A DNA stretch of 64,000 bases from Dyella sp. S184 (lineage in GTDB: Bacteria; Pseudomonadota; Gammaproteobacteria; Xanthomonadales; Rhodanobacteraceae): NCBI RefSeq assembly GCF_009766065.1, contig NZ_LMUE01000002.1, forward strand, positions 361,731-425,730. Reading direction: 5' to 3'. Below are positions 51,375-60,603 of this stretch, one piece after another; within the stretch, counting starts at the first letter, position 1; every line of letters starts with the position of its first letter. The position numbers and the translations under genes were made by a program. The notes beneath the pieces are model-generated. The model made no database searches. It was not told where the DNA came from and saw only the letters and a list, made by a program, of their open reading frames with translations.

Positions 51375-53294
51375 TTACTTCTTGTCGTCCTTAACCTCGG
51401 TGAACTCGGCGTCGACCACATCGTCCGGTTGAGCCGAACCATGCGGCCCTGCCTGCGGACCGGCATCAGCCTGGCCGCCGCCCTGTGCCGCCGCCTGAAG
51501 TGCCTGCGCGGCCTGCTCCAACTTCTCGACCTTGGCCTCGATCGCAGTCTTGTCGTCGCTGTCCTTGACCTTTTCCAGATCGGACAACGCGCCTTCGATC
51601 ACCGAGAGCTGATCGGGCGGCACCTTGCCACCATGCTCTTTCAGCGCGCTGCGGGTGGCATGCACCAACTGATCGGCCTTGTTGCGGGTGGCTACCAGTT
51701 CATGGAACTTCTTGTCCTCTTCCTTGTTCGCCTCGGCATCGGCAACCATCCGCTGGATCTCGTCCTCGGACAGGCCCGAACCGGCCTTGATCTCGATCTT
51801 CTGTTCCTTGCCGGTCTTCTTGTCCTTGGCCGACACATGCAGGATACCGTTGGCGTCGATGTCGAAGGTCACTTCGATCTGCGGCTGGCCACGCGGTGCG
51901 GCGTCGATGCCGGACAGGTCGAACTTGCCCAGCGACTTGTTCGCGCTGGCGCGCTCGCGCTCACCCTGCAGCACGTGCACGGTCACCGCGGTCTGGTTGT
52001 CATCGGCGGTGGAAAACGTCTGCGCGGCCTTGGTCGGCACCGTGGTGTTCTTCTCGATCAGCTTGGTCATCACACCACCCATCGTCTCGATACCGAGCGA
52101 CAGTGGGGTGACGTCGAGCAGCAGCACGTCCTTGACGGTACCGCCCAGCACACCGCCCTGGATCGCTGCGCCGACGGCGACAGCTTCGTCCGGATTGACG
52201 TCCTTGCGCGGCTCCTTCCCAAAGAAGTCCTTCACCGACTCCTGCACCTTCGGCATGCGGGTCTGGCCACCGACGAGGATCACCTCATTGATATCGGATA
52301 CACGCAGACCGGCATCGTTGAGTGCCGTACGGCACGGCTCGATGGTGCGCTTGATCAGCTCGTCCACCAGCGATTCCAGCTTGGCGCGGGTCAGCTTGAT
52401 GTTCAGATGCTTCGGACCGGAAGCGTCCGCTGTCACGTACGGCAGGTTCACGTCGGTCTGATGATTGGAGGACAGCTCGATCTTCGCGCGCTCGGCCGCA
52501 TCCTTCAGGCGCTGCAGTGCCAACGGATCCTTGCGCAGGTCGATGCCCTGCTCCTTGTTGAATTCATCGACGAGGTAGTCGATGACGCGCATGTCGAAGT
52601 CTTCGCCACCGAGGAACGTATCGCCGTTCGTCGCCAGCACTTCGAACTGCTTCTCGCCGTCGACTTCCGCGATCTCGATGATCGACACGTCGAACGTGCC
52701 GCCGCCAAGGTCGTACACCGCGATCTTGCGGTCGCCACCCTTCTTGTCCATGCCATAGGCCAGCGCGGCCGCGGTCGGCTCGTTGATGATGCGCTTGACG
52801 TCGAGGCCGGCAATCTTGCCGGCGTCCTTGGTCGCCTGGCGCTGGCTGTCGTTGAAGTACGCCGGCACCGTGATCACCGCCTCGGTGACCGGCTCGCCGA
52901 GATAGTCCTCGGCGGTTTTCTTCATCTTCATCAGCACCTTGGCGGCGATCTCCTGCGGCGCCATCTTCTTGCCGTCGGAGGTCTCGACCCAGGCGTCGCC
53001 GTTGTCGTGCGCGACGATCTTGTACGGAACGATGTGCAGGTCTTTCTGCACCTCGGCATCGGTGAACTTGCGGCCGATCAGGCGCTTCACCGCATAAAAG
53101 GTGTTCTTGGGGTTGGTCACGCTCTGGCGCTTGGCCGAGGCGCCCACCAGGACTTCACCGTCTTTGTTGAAGGCGACGATGGACGGCGTGGTGCGATCGC
53201 CTTCCGAATTCTCAATGACCTTCGCCGTGCTGCCGTCCATCACGGACACGCAGGAGTTGGTGGTGCCCAGGTCGATACCGATGATCTTGCCCAT
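51375..53294 (-). CDS. dnaK: chaperone protein DnaK (Hsp70)
   Basis: 639 residues. ATPase domain with [35 protein letters not shown] and [16 protein letters not shown], substrate-binding domain with [17 protein letters not shown], an alpha-helical lid, a Gln/Gly/Ala-rich linker and an acidic end ([14 protein letters not shown]). It is the central Hsp70, flanked by its co-chaperones. Confidence 0.99.
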   Translation of the reverse strand: MGKIIGIDLGTTNSCVSVMDGSTAKVIENSEGDRTTPSIVAFNKDGEVLVGASAKRQSVTNPKNTFYAVKRLIGRKFTDAEVQKDLHIVPYKIVAHDNGDAWVETSDGKKMAPQEIAAKVLMKMKKTAEDYLGEPVTEAVITVPAYFNDSQRQATKDAGKIAGLDVKRIINEPTAAALAYGMDKKGGDRKIAVYDLGGGTFDVSIIEIAEVDGEKQFEVLATNGDTFLGGEDFDMRVIDYLVDEFNKEQGIDLRKDPLALQRLKDAAERAKIELSSNHQTDVNLPYVTADASGPKHLNIKLTRAKLESLVDELIKRTIEPCRTALNDAGLRVSDINEVILVGGQTRMPKVQESVKDFFGKEPRKDVNPDEAVAVGAAIQGGVLGGTVKDVLLLDVTPLSLGIETMGGVMTKLIEKNTTVPTKAAQTFSTADDNQTAVTVHVLQGERERASANKSLGKFDLSGIDAAPRGQPQIEVTFDIDANGILHVSAKDKKTGKEQKIEIKAGSGLSEDEIQRMVADAEANKEEDKKFHELVATRNKADQLVHATRSALKEHGGKVPPDQLSVIEGALSDLEKVKDSDDKTAIEAKVEKLEQAAQALQAAAQGGGQADAGPQAGPHGSAQPDDVVDAEFTEVKDDKK

Positions 53295-53441
53295 GTGTAA
53301 GCTCCAAGTCTTTGCGGCCCCCGTGGCCGCGATGGTTTTCAGATGGGGGTCTGGTCTGCCGATTCAATGCCGACCAGGCCCCGGATGCGATTTCGTGGTG
53401 TTTACCGGCGCCCCGTTCAGGCTGGCGCCAGCAAGAAAATT

Positions 53442-53975
53442 TCAGTCCTTGGCCACCGCGACCAGAGCTGGACGCAGCAACCGGTCGTTCAGCACGTAGC
53501 CTTTCTGCAGCACGCTGACCACCGTGCCCGCTGCCTTGCCTGGTGCGTCGACCATGCTCACGGCGTGATGACGGTCCGGGTCGAGCGGCTGGCCGAGCGG
53601 GTCGATCTGCGACATGCCGTTGTTCTCGGCCACTTTCAGCAACGACTTCAAGGTCAGGCTGATGCCCTCGCGCATCGAGGCGATATCGCCACCCTCCACT
53701 GCGAGGCCGCTCTCCAGCCCGTCGTAGACCGGCAGCAACTCATTCAGCAGCTTCTCATTGGCGAAGCGGCGCGCCTGTTCCACATCGCGATGCAGCCGAC
53801 GGCGCTGGTTCTCGATCTCGGCCTTCTCGCGCAGCACGGTCTCACGCAACTCGGCATTGCCTGCTTCCAGCTCGGCCACGCGAGCCTGCAAGCTGCTGAG
53901 TTCGCTCGTCGAAGATTCCGCCGAAGAACCCTGATCGTGTGCCTCTTCGTGCGACTGAGGATCGTTGTTATGCAT
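53442..53975 (-). CDS. grpE: nucleotide exchange factor GrpE
   Basis: 177 residues: acidic N-terminal tail, long coiled coil (LSSLQARVAELEAGNAELRE) and a C-terminal beta domain (VSVLQKGYVLNDRLLRPALVAVAK, in which the GY-x-L-x-x-R-x-LRPA-x-V signature is clear). It releases ADP from DnaK. It lies between hrcA and dnaK. Confidence 0.97.
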   Translation of the reverse strand: MHNNDPQSHEEAHDQGSSAESSTSELSSLQARVAELEAGNAELRETVLREKAEIENQRRRLHRDVEQARRFANEKLLNELLPVYDGLESGLAVEGGDIASMREGISLTLKSLLKVAENNGMSQIDPLGQPLDPDRHHAVSMVDAPGKAAGTVVSVLQKGYVLNDRLLRPALVAVAKD

Positions 53976-54055
53976 GCATCACTCCAAACGAAAGTCCGTG
54001 GCCAACACGAATGCCGGCCTTACATTTTTTGCGAGAATCCCGCTTCCCGTTGCGG

Positions 54056-55117
54056 TTATAGGGTCGTGGCGGCGCGATTCAAGGCGTCGCTGAGCAATCC
54101 GGCAGTCGCCTGGACCACCGGGATCACCCGTTCATAAGCCATCCGGGTCGGTCCGATCACCCCCACCGCGCCCAGCACACGCCCCTGCGCGCCGTAACTG
54201 GCGGTGACCACGCTACAGCCATCGAGCGCCGTGAAACCGGACTCCTCGCCGATGAACAGCCTGACGCCGGGCGCCTTGGCACAGACCTCCATCAATTGCA
54301 GCAGCTCATTCTTCTGCTGGAACGCATCGAACAGTTCGCGCAAGCGTTGCAGGTCGGCCAGTTCCGAATAGGCCATCAGGTTGGTCTGGCCACTGACCAG
54401 CACGTCCGTGCCGCCTGCCTGCGGTGCAAATGAGGCGGTGGCCAGCTCCATCGTGCTGGCAAGCAACCGGTTGAGCTCGCTGCCGGCCTCGCGCAATTCG
54501 GCCAGCAGGTGGGCGCGGATGTCATCCACGCGCAAGCCGGCAAACTGGCTGTTGAGGTAATTCGCGGCCTGCTCCAGCTCATGGCTGTGCAGCGGCTTGG
54601 CCAGTTGCACGATACGGTTCTGCACCTGGTTGTCGGTAAACACCAGGATCACCAGCACTCGGGCATCCGGCAGTGGCACAAAATCGATGTGACGCAGCGG
54701 AAAATCGACCTGACGCGGCACCGTGACCACGCCGGCAAAGCGGGTCATCGCCGACAGCAGGGCTGAAGCATTGCCGAGCAGGTCGAGCGTGGTGGTCGGC
54801 CCCGGCGGCAGTTCACGCTGCAGTCGCGCCATTTCCTCATGCGGCAATGGTTTCAATTCGAGCAGGCTGTCGACGAACAGACGCAGCCCGCGCGGTGTCG
54901 GCACGCGCCCGGCCGAGGTATGCGGCGAGGAAACCAGGCCAGCATCTTCGAGGTCAGCCATGATGTTGCGGATGGTGGCCGGGCTGACATCCAGCCCCGA
55001 CGAACGCGACAGCGTGCGTGAGCCTACCGGCTCACCGTCGACCAGATACTGGGCGATCAGCGTACGCAACAGGCGCCGCGTACGGGCATCGAGATCGTGG
55101 CCAAGCGGGTTGATCAT
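54056..55117 (-). CDS. hrcA: heat-inducible transcription repressor HrcA
   Basis: 353 residues. N-terminal winged helix (LSRSSGLDVSPATIRNIMADLEDAGL) and C-terminal HrcA domain with a GAF-like fold ending GPTRMAYERVIPVVQATAGLLSDAL. In other bacteria it binds CIRCE operators and needs GroE for folding. I found no CIRCE element upstream of hrcA, grpE, dnaK or dnaJ here, so its targets are probably outside the window (groESL). A sigma-32-like promoter precedes it. Confidence 0.96.
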   Translation of the reverse strand: MINPLGHDLDARTRRLLRTLIAQYLVDGEPVGSRTLSRSSGLDVSPATIRNIMADLEDAGLVSSPHTSAGRVPTPRGLRLFVDSLLELKPLPHEEMARLQRELPPGPTTTLDLLGNASALLSAMTRFAGVVTVPRQVDFPLRHIDFVPLPDARVLVILVFTDNQVQNRIVQLAKPLHSHELEQAANYLNSQFAGLRVDDIRAHLLAELREAGSELNRLLASTMELATASFAPQAGGTDVLVSGQTNLMAYSELADLQRLRELFDAFQQKNELLQLMEVCAKAPGVRLFIGEESGFTALDGCSVVTASYGAQGRVLGAVGVIGPTRMAYERVIPVVQATAGLLSDALNRAATTL

Positions 55118-55160
55118 GCGCTGCGGTGATCCATGTGTTGCAATCCTTGAGACCCGACAG

Positions 55161-55189
55161 AAATAAGGTCTGCGCGCGCGGCTTGCAAG
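55161..55189 (-). promoter_or_regulatory. candidate sigma-32 promoter of hrcA-grpE-dnaK-dnaJ
   Basis: On the minus strand CTTGCAA (55189-55183) and ACCTTATTT (55169-55161) are 13 bp apart, near the heat-shock consensus CTTGAA / CCCCATNT. The hrcA start is about 40 bp downstream. No CIRCE palindrome is visible near it. Confidence 0.5.
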
Positions 55190-55254
55190 TGGAAGCTGTG
55201 TTTTGCGCCACCGGCCTGCCGTTACAATCCCTCGACCCCACCACCTGCCTGCCC

Positions 55255-56928
55255 ATGCTCACTTCGCTCTACGTTCGTCATTTTGCCGTCGTCGAAGCCG
55301 CCGAGATCGCGTTCGGCCCGGGCCTGACCGTGGTCAGCGGCGAAACCGGCGCCGGCAAATCACTGCTGGTCGACGCCTTGATGCTGCTGGCTGGGGCTCG
55401 CGCCGACAGTGGCATGGTGCGCGCCGGCAGCGACCGGGCCGAGCTTGCCGCCGAGTTTGACCTGGCCGAGCTGCCTGAAGCCCGCGACTGGTTGCAACGC
55501 GAGGAGCTGGACGAGGATGGTGTGTGTCAGCTGCGGCGGGTGATCCGTACCGAAGGCAGTTCCAAGGCATGGATCAACGGCCGCCCGGCGAACACCCGTC
55601 AGCTCGGTGAGCTGGCTTCGCTGCTGGTCGAGATCCACGGCCAGCACGAGCATCAGGCGCTGCTGTCGCGTTCGCACCAGATGAGCCTGCTCGACGCCTA
55701 TGCAGGCCACGAAGTGCTGCTGGCCCAGGTGCGCGACAGTGCGCTGCAATGGCGTGAGCTCGGTGCACGCATGCGCAAATTGAGCGGTGGCGAGGATCGC
55801 GAACAACGCATCGAGCTGCTGCGCCACGAACTGGGCGAACTCGAAAAATGGGTGCTGCCGGCAACCGAACTGACTGAGCTCGAGGCAAACCACCGGCGCC
55901 TCGCCAATGCCGGACGACTGGCCGAAGGAGCTGCCGGCGTGGTCGAACTGCTCGACGGCGACAGCGAATTCGCACTGCGGCGCGCACTCGGTCGCGCCCA
56001 CTCCGAGCTGGGCAAGCTCGCTGCGCTGGATGACAAGCTGTCGCCACTATTGGAGCTCCTCGATAACGCCACCATCGAACTTGGCGAAGCGGCGGACGGC
56101 CTGGGCCGCTATGCGCAGGATGTCGACCTCGACCCGGAACGCTATACGGAAGTGGACAACCACCTGGGCCGCCTGCACGAGCTGTCGCGCCGGCATCGGC
56201 TGCCGGTTGCCGAACTGCACGACAAGTTGGCCGGGCTGCGTACGGAGCTGGCCGAACTGGAGGGCGCTGGCGATGCACTGGATCAACTGGCCGCACAACG
56301 CCAGCGCCTGCAGCACGACCACGCGAGCGCGGCGGCCGAGCTCAGCGTGGCGCGTGCGACCGCCGCCAGTCGATTGGACACCGAGGTCAGCATCCTGATG
56401 GCCGAGCTGGGCATGGCTGGTGGCCAGTTGAAGATTGAGCTGGAGACGGTTGCCAGCGACGAACCGGACCCGCAGGGCCGCGAGCGGTGCGAACTGCTGG
56501 TCAGCGCCAATCCGGGCCAACCTCCGCGGCCATTGCGCAAGGTAGCCTCCGGTGGCGAACTGGCGCGTATCAGCCTTGCGATCGAGGTCGCCACGCTGGG
56601 CAAGGACACCGTCGGCAGCATGATCTTCGACGAGGTGGACACCGGCATCGGCGGCGCCGTGGCCGAAGTGGTCGGACAGAAGCTCCGTGCGCTGGGCGGC
56701 CAACGCCAGGTGCTATGCGTCACCCATCTGCCGCAGGTGGCTGCGCAAGGTCACGCCCATCTGCTGGTGAGCAAGCACAGCGATGGCGACTCCACCCACA
56801 CGCGCATCGATCGGCTCGATGCCGGCGGCCGTCGTGACGAACTGGCGCGCATGCTGGGCGGCGTCGAGATCACCCGCGAAACCCGCGCGCATGCAAAACA
56901 GATGCTGGAACGGGCACAGACCGCTTGA
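55255..56928 (+). CDS. recN: DNA repair protein RecN
   Basis: 557-residue SMC-like ATPase for double-strand-break repair. Walker A GETGAGKS near the N-terminus, a long coiled coil in the middle, the ABC signature region (KVASGGELARISLAIEV) and Walker B SMIFDEVDTGIGG, followed by VLCVTHLPQVAA. ATG 55255 gives the conserved MLTSLYVRHFAVVE start; the open frame from 55126 overlaps the hrcA promoter. A TACAAT at 55223-55228 could be its -10. Divergent from hrcA. Confidence 0.97.
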   Translation: MLTSLYVRHFAVVEAAEIAFGPGLTVVSGETGAGKSLLVDALMLLAGARADSGMVRAGSDRAELAAEFDLAELPEARDWLQREELDEDGVCQLRRVIRTEGSSKAWINGRPANTRQLGELASLLVEIHGQHEHQALLSRSHQMSLLDAYAGHEVLLAQVRDSALQWRELGARMRKLSGGEDREQRIELLRHELGELEKWVLPATELTELEANHRRLANAGRLAEGAAGVVELLDGDSEFALRRALGRAHSELGKLAALDDKLSPLLELLDNATIELGEAADGLGRYAQDVDLDPERYTEVDNHLGRLHELSRRHRLPVAELHDKLAGLRTELAELEGAGDALDQLAAQRQRLQHDHASAAAELSVARATAASRLDTEVSILMAELGMAGGQLKIELETVASDEPDPQGRERCELLVSANPGQPPRPLRKVASGGELARISLAIEVATLGKDTVGSMIFDEVDTGIGGAVAEVVGQKLRALGGQRQVLCVTHLPQVAAQGHAHLLVSKHSDGDSTHTRIDRLDAGGRRDELARMLGGVEITRETRAHAKQMLERAQTA

Positions 56929-56931
56929 TCG

Positions 56932-56954
56932 GCATGAGCGCATTGCGCTCATGC
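56932..56954. terminator. bidirectional hairpin between recN and a convergent regulator gene
   Basis: GCATGAGCGC (56932-56941) and GCGCTCATGC (56945-56954) form a perfect 10-bp stem with a 3-nt loop, placed exactly between two convergent stops. There is no long U-run. Confidence 0.6.
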
Positions 56955-56959
56955 ACGGC

Positions 56960-57595
56960 TCAACCTTTGACCGGCAACAACCCGCGCTCGCTCGCCATCC
57001 GGTACAGATCCAGTTCCGAACCCGCACCCAGCTTGCCCATCAGGCTGGCGCGATGGATATAGACGGTCTTCTGACCAATCCCCAGCTCGGCCGCCACCTG
57101 CTTGGGGGCGCGACCACCGGCCAGCAGCAGGAACACCTCGCGTTCGCGCGTGGTCAGCCGATTGATCGGATCCAGCGCTGCGTTCGGCCGTTCGGCCCGG
57201 CGCTGGCGCAAGTCCGAGCTGAGAAAGCACTCCCCATGCATCACCGCGCGCAGGCCAGCTACCAGCTCTTCCGGCGCCACGCCCTTGGTGACGTAACCAC
57301 TGGCACCACGGCGGAGTGCCTCTGATACATACGGCTCGCCGTCATGCATGCTCAACACCACGATGCGCGTCTCTGCCGACACGCTGAGCAGATGTTCGAT
57401 CAATGGCAATCCACTGCCATCAGGCAGGGACAGATCCAGTGCCACCAGGTCGGGGTGCCACTGACCAACAGCCTCCACCGCATCATCGGCGTTGCGGCAT
57501 TCAGCCACCACATCGAGATCAGGCTCCATTTCGATCAGCCGCTTGAAACCTTCACGAACGATGGCGTGGTCATCGACCAGAACAATGCTGTACAT
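56960..57595 (-). CDS. NarL/UhpA-family response regulator
   Basis: 211 residues: receiver domain with DD at 8-9, phosphoacceptor Asp54 (VALDLSLPDG) and the Lys switch in GYVTKGV, then a LuxR-type helix-turn-helix (LTTREREVFLLLAGGRAPKQ and AAELGIGQKTVYIHRASLM). The overall pattern is closest to UhpA. ATG 57595 is used, not the open frame from 57646. It is divergent from a MASE1 histidine kinase 81 bp away, which is its likely partner. An unannotated structured RNA lies after the kinase. Confidence 0.92.
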   Translation of the reverse strand: MYSIVLVDDHAIVREGFKRLIEMEPDLDVVAECRNADDAVEAVGQWHPDLVALDLSLPDGSGLPLIEHLLSVSAETRIVVLSMHDGEPYVSEALRRGASGYVTKGVAPEELVAGLRAVMHGECFLSSDLRQRRAERPNAALDPINRLTTREREVFLLLAGGRAPKQVAAELGIGQKTVYIHRASLMGKLGAGSELDLYRMASERGLLPVKG

Positions 57596-57676
57596 GCCGC
57601 TACTGTACACAGGGATGCGAGACTTAGGCAGGCCGCGCCGCAGCATTCGTGCGAATCACGCATGTACCATCGGCGC

Positions 57677-59275
57677 ATGCGCCTGAAACCACTCCGCTTG
57701 CCCGACTCCGGCCCATTGCTTGGCGCAGGCTACCTGTTGCTATGGCTGCTGCTGTGGCCGACCGTGCAACCTTACTGGATGCTGCCGTACGGCCTGCGCT
57801 TTGGCGCCCTGCTGCTCACCCCGGTGCGCTACTGGGGCTGGCTGCTCGGTGCGGAACTGGTCGCCACGGCCGGCATCAGCGTGGCCCATGGTCTGCCTCT
57901 GGGCTGGATCGGCTTCGCCTTCGATGAACTTCCCGAGCCGCTGGTAATGGCTGCCGGCCTGTGGCTGCTGCGGCGATTCAACCTCCACCCCAGTTTGCAG
58001 AGCCCGCAGGAAGTGACCCGGCTGATGCTTTCGGTGGTGCTGATCGTGACCGCTACCACCGCCGTGGACGCAGCCTTGCTGGCACTCATCCAGACACCCC
58101 ACTCACCCGATCTTATGCTGGGTGTTCTCGGCGAGGATTTGCTCAGCCATTACCTGGGCATCCTGCTGATCGTGCCGCTGATGATCATGCTGCTGCGCAG
58201 CCGGATCGACCACCGAGCCATGGCCAGCCTGCTGATGGATGGGCTGCTGGTAATGCTGCCATCCATGGCGATCCTACTGGTGTTGTCCGAGCAGGCAGCG
58301 CCGCAACCGCAATTCGCCCGCGTGCTGTCGCTGGCACCTGTGTTGTTCTTCGCATTTCGCCATGGCTGGCGCGGCGCCAGCCTGGCGATGATCATCTCCA
58401 GCCTGGGCATGACCCTGGTCGACCAGCACCTGGGGCATGCCCCATCTTCCGCGGCCGCTTATCTGTTCCTGGCCGTCGCCGGTACCGGCGCACTCATGCT
58501 GGGCTCGGCCACCGATGCTCTGCGCCGCAGCAGCGAACGGGTAGCCGAACAGAACATCTATCTGGGTGCAGTCAATCGCCGGCTGGATCAGCTTGCCCAT
58601 CAATTGCGCAGCGCCGCCCGCGGCAATCTGCAGGCGGACGAAAACCAGCGCCGGCACCTCGCCGCCGAACTGCACGACGAGCTGGGCCAGAACATCACCG
58701 CGATCCAGACCCATGTGAAGCTGGCCCAGACACGCCTGCATCAGGCCGGCATGGAAGACATCAGCGCCTCGATCAATACCATCCTGGCCCACATGCGGCG
58801 CGCCCTGCACCGTCTGTTGGACGACCTGCGCCCTGCCGTGCTGGACGAGTTCGGACTGTTGCGCGCGCTCGATGAAGGTCCGATACGGGATCTGCTGAAT
58901 ACCGCAGGAATGATCTATCACACCGAATTGCACGGCGATCCGCGCCTGCTCGATGACGACACTCGCACCGCGATCTACCGGCTGGCCCAGGAAAGCGCGA
59001 CCAACGCCGTCAAGCACGCACAGGCCAGCGAATTCTGGTTACGCCTGCGGATCGGCGAGCGCCAGGGCATCGCACTCGCGCTGCTGGACCTGCGTGACAA
59101 CGGTGCCGGCCTGCCCAGCCGATTGCCCCGCGGTGGCCGCGGTCTGCAAGGCATGCGCGACCGGGTCACCTCACTGGGCGGCCAGTTTCGCCTGCGCGCC
59201 GATCATGCCGGGGTCCATCTCCGTATCTTGTTGCGCAGCAACAATAATCCTGCGGAAATGGGGCGTCAGAACTAG
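57677..59275 (+). CDS. MASE1-domain sensor histidine kinase (UhpB-like)
   Basis: 532 residues. Eight or so membrane helices (1-285) form a MASE1 sensor (PTVQPYWMLPYGLRFGALLL, then WGWLLGAELVATAG). A HisKA_3 dimerisation domain follows with phospho-acceptor His333 in AAELHDELGQN, then a HATPase_c domain (YRLAQESATNAVKHA; LRDNGAGLP; GGRGLQGMRDRV). This is the UhpB/NarX class, which phosphorylates LuxR-type regulators. ATG 57677 is used; ATG 57662 is an alternative. The signal is unknown. Confidence 0.92.
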   Translation: MRLKPLRLPDSGPLLGAGYLLLWLLLWPTVQPYWMLPYGLRFGALLLTPVRYWGWLLGAELVATAGISVAHGLPLGWIGFAFDELPEPLVMAAGLWLLRRFNLHPSLQSPQEVTRLMLSVVLIVTATTAVDAALLALIQTPHSPDLMLGVLGEDLLSHYLGILLIVPLMIMLLRSRIDHRAMASLLMDGLLVMLPSMAILLVLSEQAAPQPQFARVLSLAPVLFFAFRHGWRGASLAMIISSLGMTLVDQHLGHAPSSAAAYLFLAVAGTGALMLGSATDALRRSSERVAEQNIYLGAVNRRLDQLAHQLRSAARGNLQADENQRRHLAAELHDELGQNITAIQTHVKLAQTRLHQAGMEDISASINTILAHMRRALHRLLDDLRPAVLDEFGLLRALDEGPIRDLLNTAGMIYHTELHGDPRLLDDDTRTAIYRLAQESATNAVKHAQASEFWLRLRIGERQGIALALLDLRDNGAGLPSRLPRGGRGLQGMRDRVTSLGGQFRLRADHAGVHLRILLRSNNNPAEMGRQN

Positions 59276-59280
59276 GAATT

Positions 59281-59316
59281 TTTCCGATACCGGAAACGTA
59301 AAGACATCGTTATGAT
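59281..59316 (+). promoter_or_regulatory. palindrome and -10-like box before the candidate RNA
   Basis: TTTCCG (59281-59286) and CGGAAA (59291-59296) are inverted arms around ATAC. TATGAT (59311-59316) resembles a -10, without a good -35. This would fit an activated promoter with the palindrome at about -30 to -45, placing the start near 59322. Confidence 0.4.
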
Positions 59317-59321
59317 TAAGT

Positions 59322-59521
59322 CATCGATGTGGGGGAGCCACCATCGCAAGATGGTGGATTCAGAGTTGCCGTGGGGACGGCGGCTCTGGAACAACGGCAG
59401 GATGCCGTTTCGCCGCTACCTGGCGACAATGCTGGCCATCGCGAGTATCTCGTCGATAGCTAATTGCGATCAGGTAGCGGAGCAGCCGCAAGCGGACAGG
59501 AGTCCTCCTTGCGGCTTTTTT
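59322..59521 (+). ncRNA. candidate CsrA/RsmA-sequestering small RNA
   Basis: About 200 nt between the kinase and fur, made almost wholly of hairpins: CCACCATC/GATGGTGG with a GCAA loop (59338-59357); CAGAGTTGCCGT/ACGGCGGCTCTG with a GGGG loop (59361-59388); AACGGCA/TGCCGTT with loop GGA (59393-59409); a long stem CCGCTACCTG/CAGGTAGCGG (59413-59422 with 59471-59480); and a terminator AGCCGCAAG/CTTGCGGCT (59484-59516) whose apex is GGAC-AGGA-GTCC, followed by six T. At least eight GGA motifs occur, several in loops, as in RsmY/RsmZ/CsrB. A reading frame across it is broken into by the terminator and is rejected. Confidence 0.65.
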
Positions 59522-59584
59522 ATGCGCGAAATTCGCCGTCCGGCTTGAGGGCGGCGGTCAACTTATCCGCAAACGACCCGCAGC

Positions 59585-60007
59585 TCAGGATTTACGGGCC
59601 CGCTGTTTCGGCCGCACATACAGCACCAGGCTGTGATCCTCGATCACATACCCATGCTTGGCGGCTATCTCGTGCTGCAGCCGCTCGATCTCCTCGCTGA
59701 CGAACTCAATCACTTTCCCGCTGTCCACATCAATCATGTGGTCATGATGTTTGCCACGGTCGAGTTCGTAGACAGCCTGACCACCCTCGAAATTATGCTT
59801 GACGATGATACCGGCTGCCTCGAACTGAGTCAGCACGCGGTATACCGTCGCCAAGCCAATGTCTTCCTGGTGGGCGAGCAAGTTCTTGTAGACATCTTCG
59901 GCGGTGAGGTGCTGTACCCCTTCCTCGTCAAAGATCTGCAGGATGCGCATGCGCGGGTGAGTCACCTTCAGGCCAACCCTGCGCAGTTCTTTGGTTTCCT
60001 GTTCCAT
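59585..60007 (-). CDS. fur: ferric uptake regulator Fur
   Basis: 140 residues: winged helix (VTHPRMRILQIFDEEGVQHLTAEDVY broken here at GVQ) and the metal-binding dimerisation domain with KHHDHMIDVDSGKVIEF and AAKHGYVIEDHSLVLYV. It represses iron-uptake genes when Fe2+ is bound. The two Cys of the E. coli structural zinc site are absent (VDSGK instead of LDCGK, and no C-terminal Cys pair), as in Pseudomonas Fur. It is divergent from bamE, 76 bp apart, a conserved arrangement. Confidence 0.96.
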   Translation of the reverse strand: MEQETKELRRVGLKVTHPRMRILQIFDEEGVQHLTAEDVYKNLLAHQEDIGLATVYRVLTQFEAAGIIVKHNFEGGQAVYELDRGKHHDHMIDVDSGKVIEFVSEEIERLQHEIAAKHGYVIEDHSLVLYVRPKQRARKS

Positions 60008-60083
60008 TGCCTACTCTCCGCACACGGCGTTGCCAAGCCGGTAGTGTATCATCCGACACCTTTACGATCCGGACGCAACACGC

Positions 60084-60572
60084 ATGCAAAAGCTGATCAA
60101 CCTGCTGGTTTTCGCCGTGCTGGCGCTTTCCATCGCCGGCTGCCACTTCGTCTATACACCCGACGTGCAGCAAGGCAACCTGCTCGACAAGAAAACGGTG
60201 GATCAGCTGAAGCCCGGCATGACCAAGCATCAGGTACTGGTGCTGATGGGTACGCCGTCGGTCAGCACACCGTTCGACCAGAGCCGCTGGGACTATGTTT
60301 CCACCCAGCAGCATCGTGGCGGGACGATCAAGGTGCGCACGTTCACGCTGACCTTCAACAACGATACGCTGGTGCGCACCGAGGGCGACTTCTTCGCGCA
60401 GGACGCCCAGCAGCTGGTGAAGGACAGCAAGAAGTACCACTCTGGCTACCCGGTCAACGAAACCGAGGGCGACAAGAGCAAGTCGCCGGATGACAACAAG
60501 AATGGCGGTGGCTTCAGCAACGGTGGTGACAGCAACGGTGGCAGCAGCAGCGGCGACAACAACGGTCATTGA
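60084..60572 (+). CDS. bamE: outer-membrane assembly lipoprotein BamE with a Gly/Asn/Ser-rich tail
   Basis: 162 residues. Signal peptide with lipobox LSIAGC, then the BamE core: YTPDVQQGNLLDKKTVDQLKPGMTK in two parts, VLVLMGTPSV, RWDYVSTQQ, LTFNNDTLVRTEGDFF. It stabilises the BamD-BamA contact in the beta-barrel assembly machine. After about residue 130 an acidic then Gly/Asn/Ser/Asp-rich low-complexity tail (GGGFSNGGDSNGGSSSGDN) extends it beyond the usual about 113 residues. Confidence 0.95.
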   Translation: MQKLINLLVFAVLALSIAGCHFVYTPDVQQGNLLDKKTVDQLKPGMTKHQVLVLMGTPSVSTPFDQSRWDYVSTQQHRGGTIKVRTFTLTFNNDTLVRTEGDFFAQDAQQLVKDSKKYHSGYPVNETEGDKSKSPDDNKNGGGFSNGGDSNGGSSSGDNNGH

Positions 60573-60603
60573 TCCAGCCACGCGCCAAGGCGGCTGATTG
60601 CCC

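Noticed and set aside
51429-53300. 623-codon open frame opposite dnaK
   Set aside because: It mirrors dnaK codon for codon; the His/Leu/Val/Asp-rich product is an antisense shadow of a high-GC gene.
59312-59548. 78-codon frame with a lipobox-like ANC after residue 45
   Set aside because: The frame runs through the strong terminator at 59484-59521, and the region is explained better as a structured RNA.
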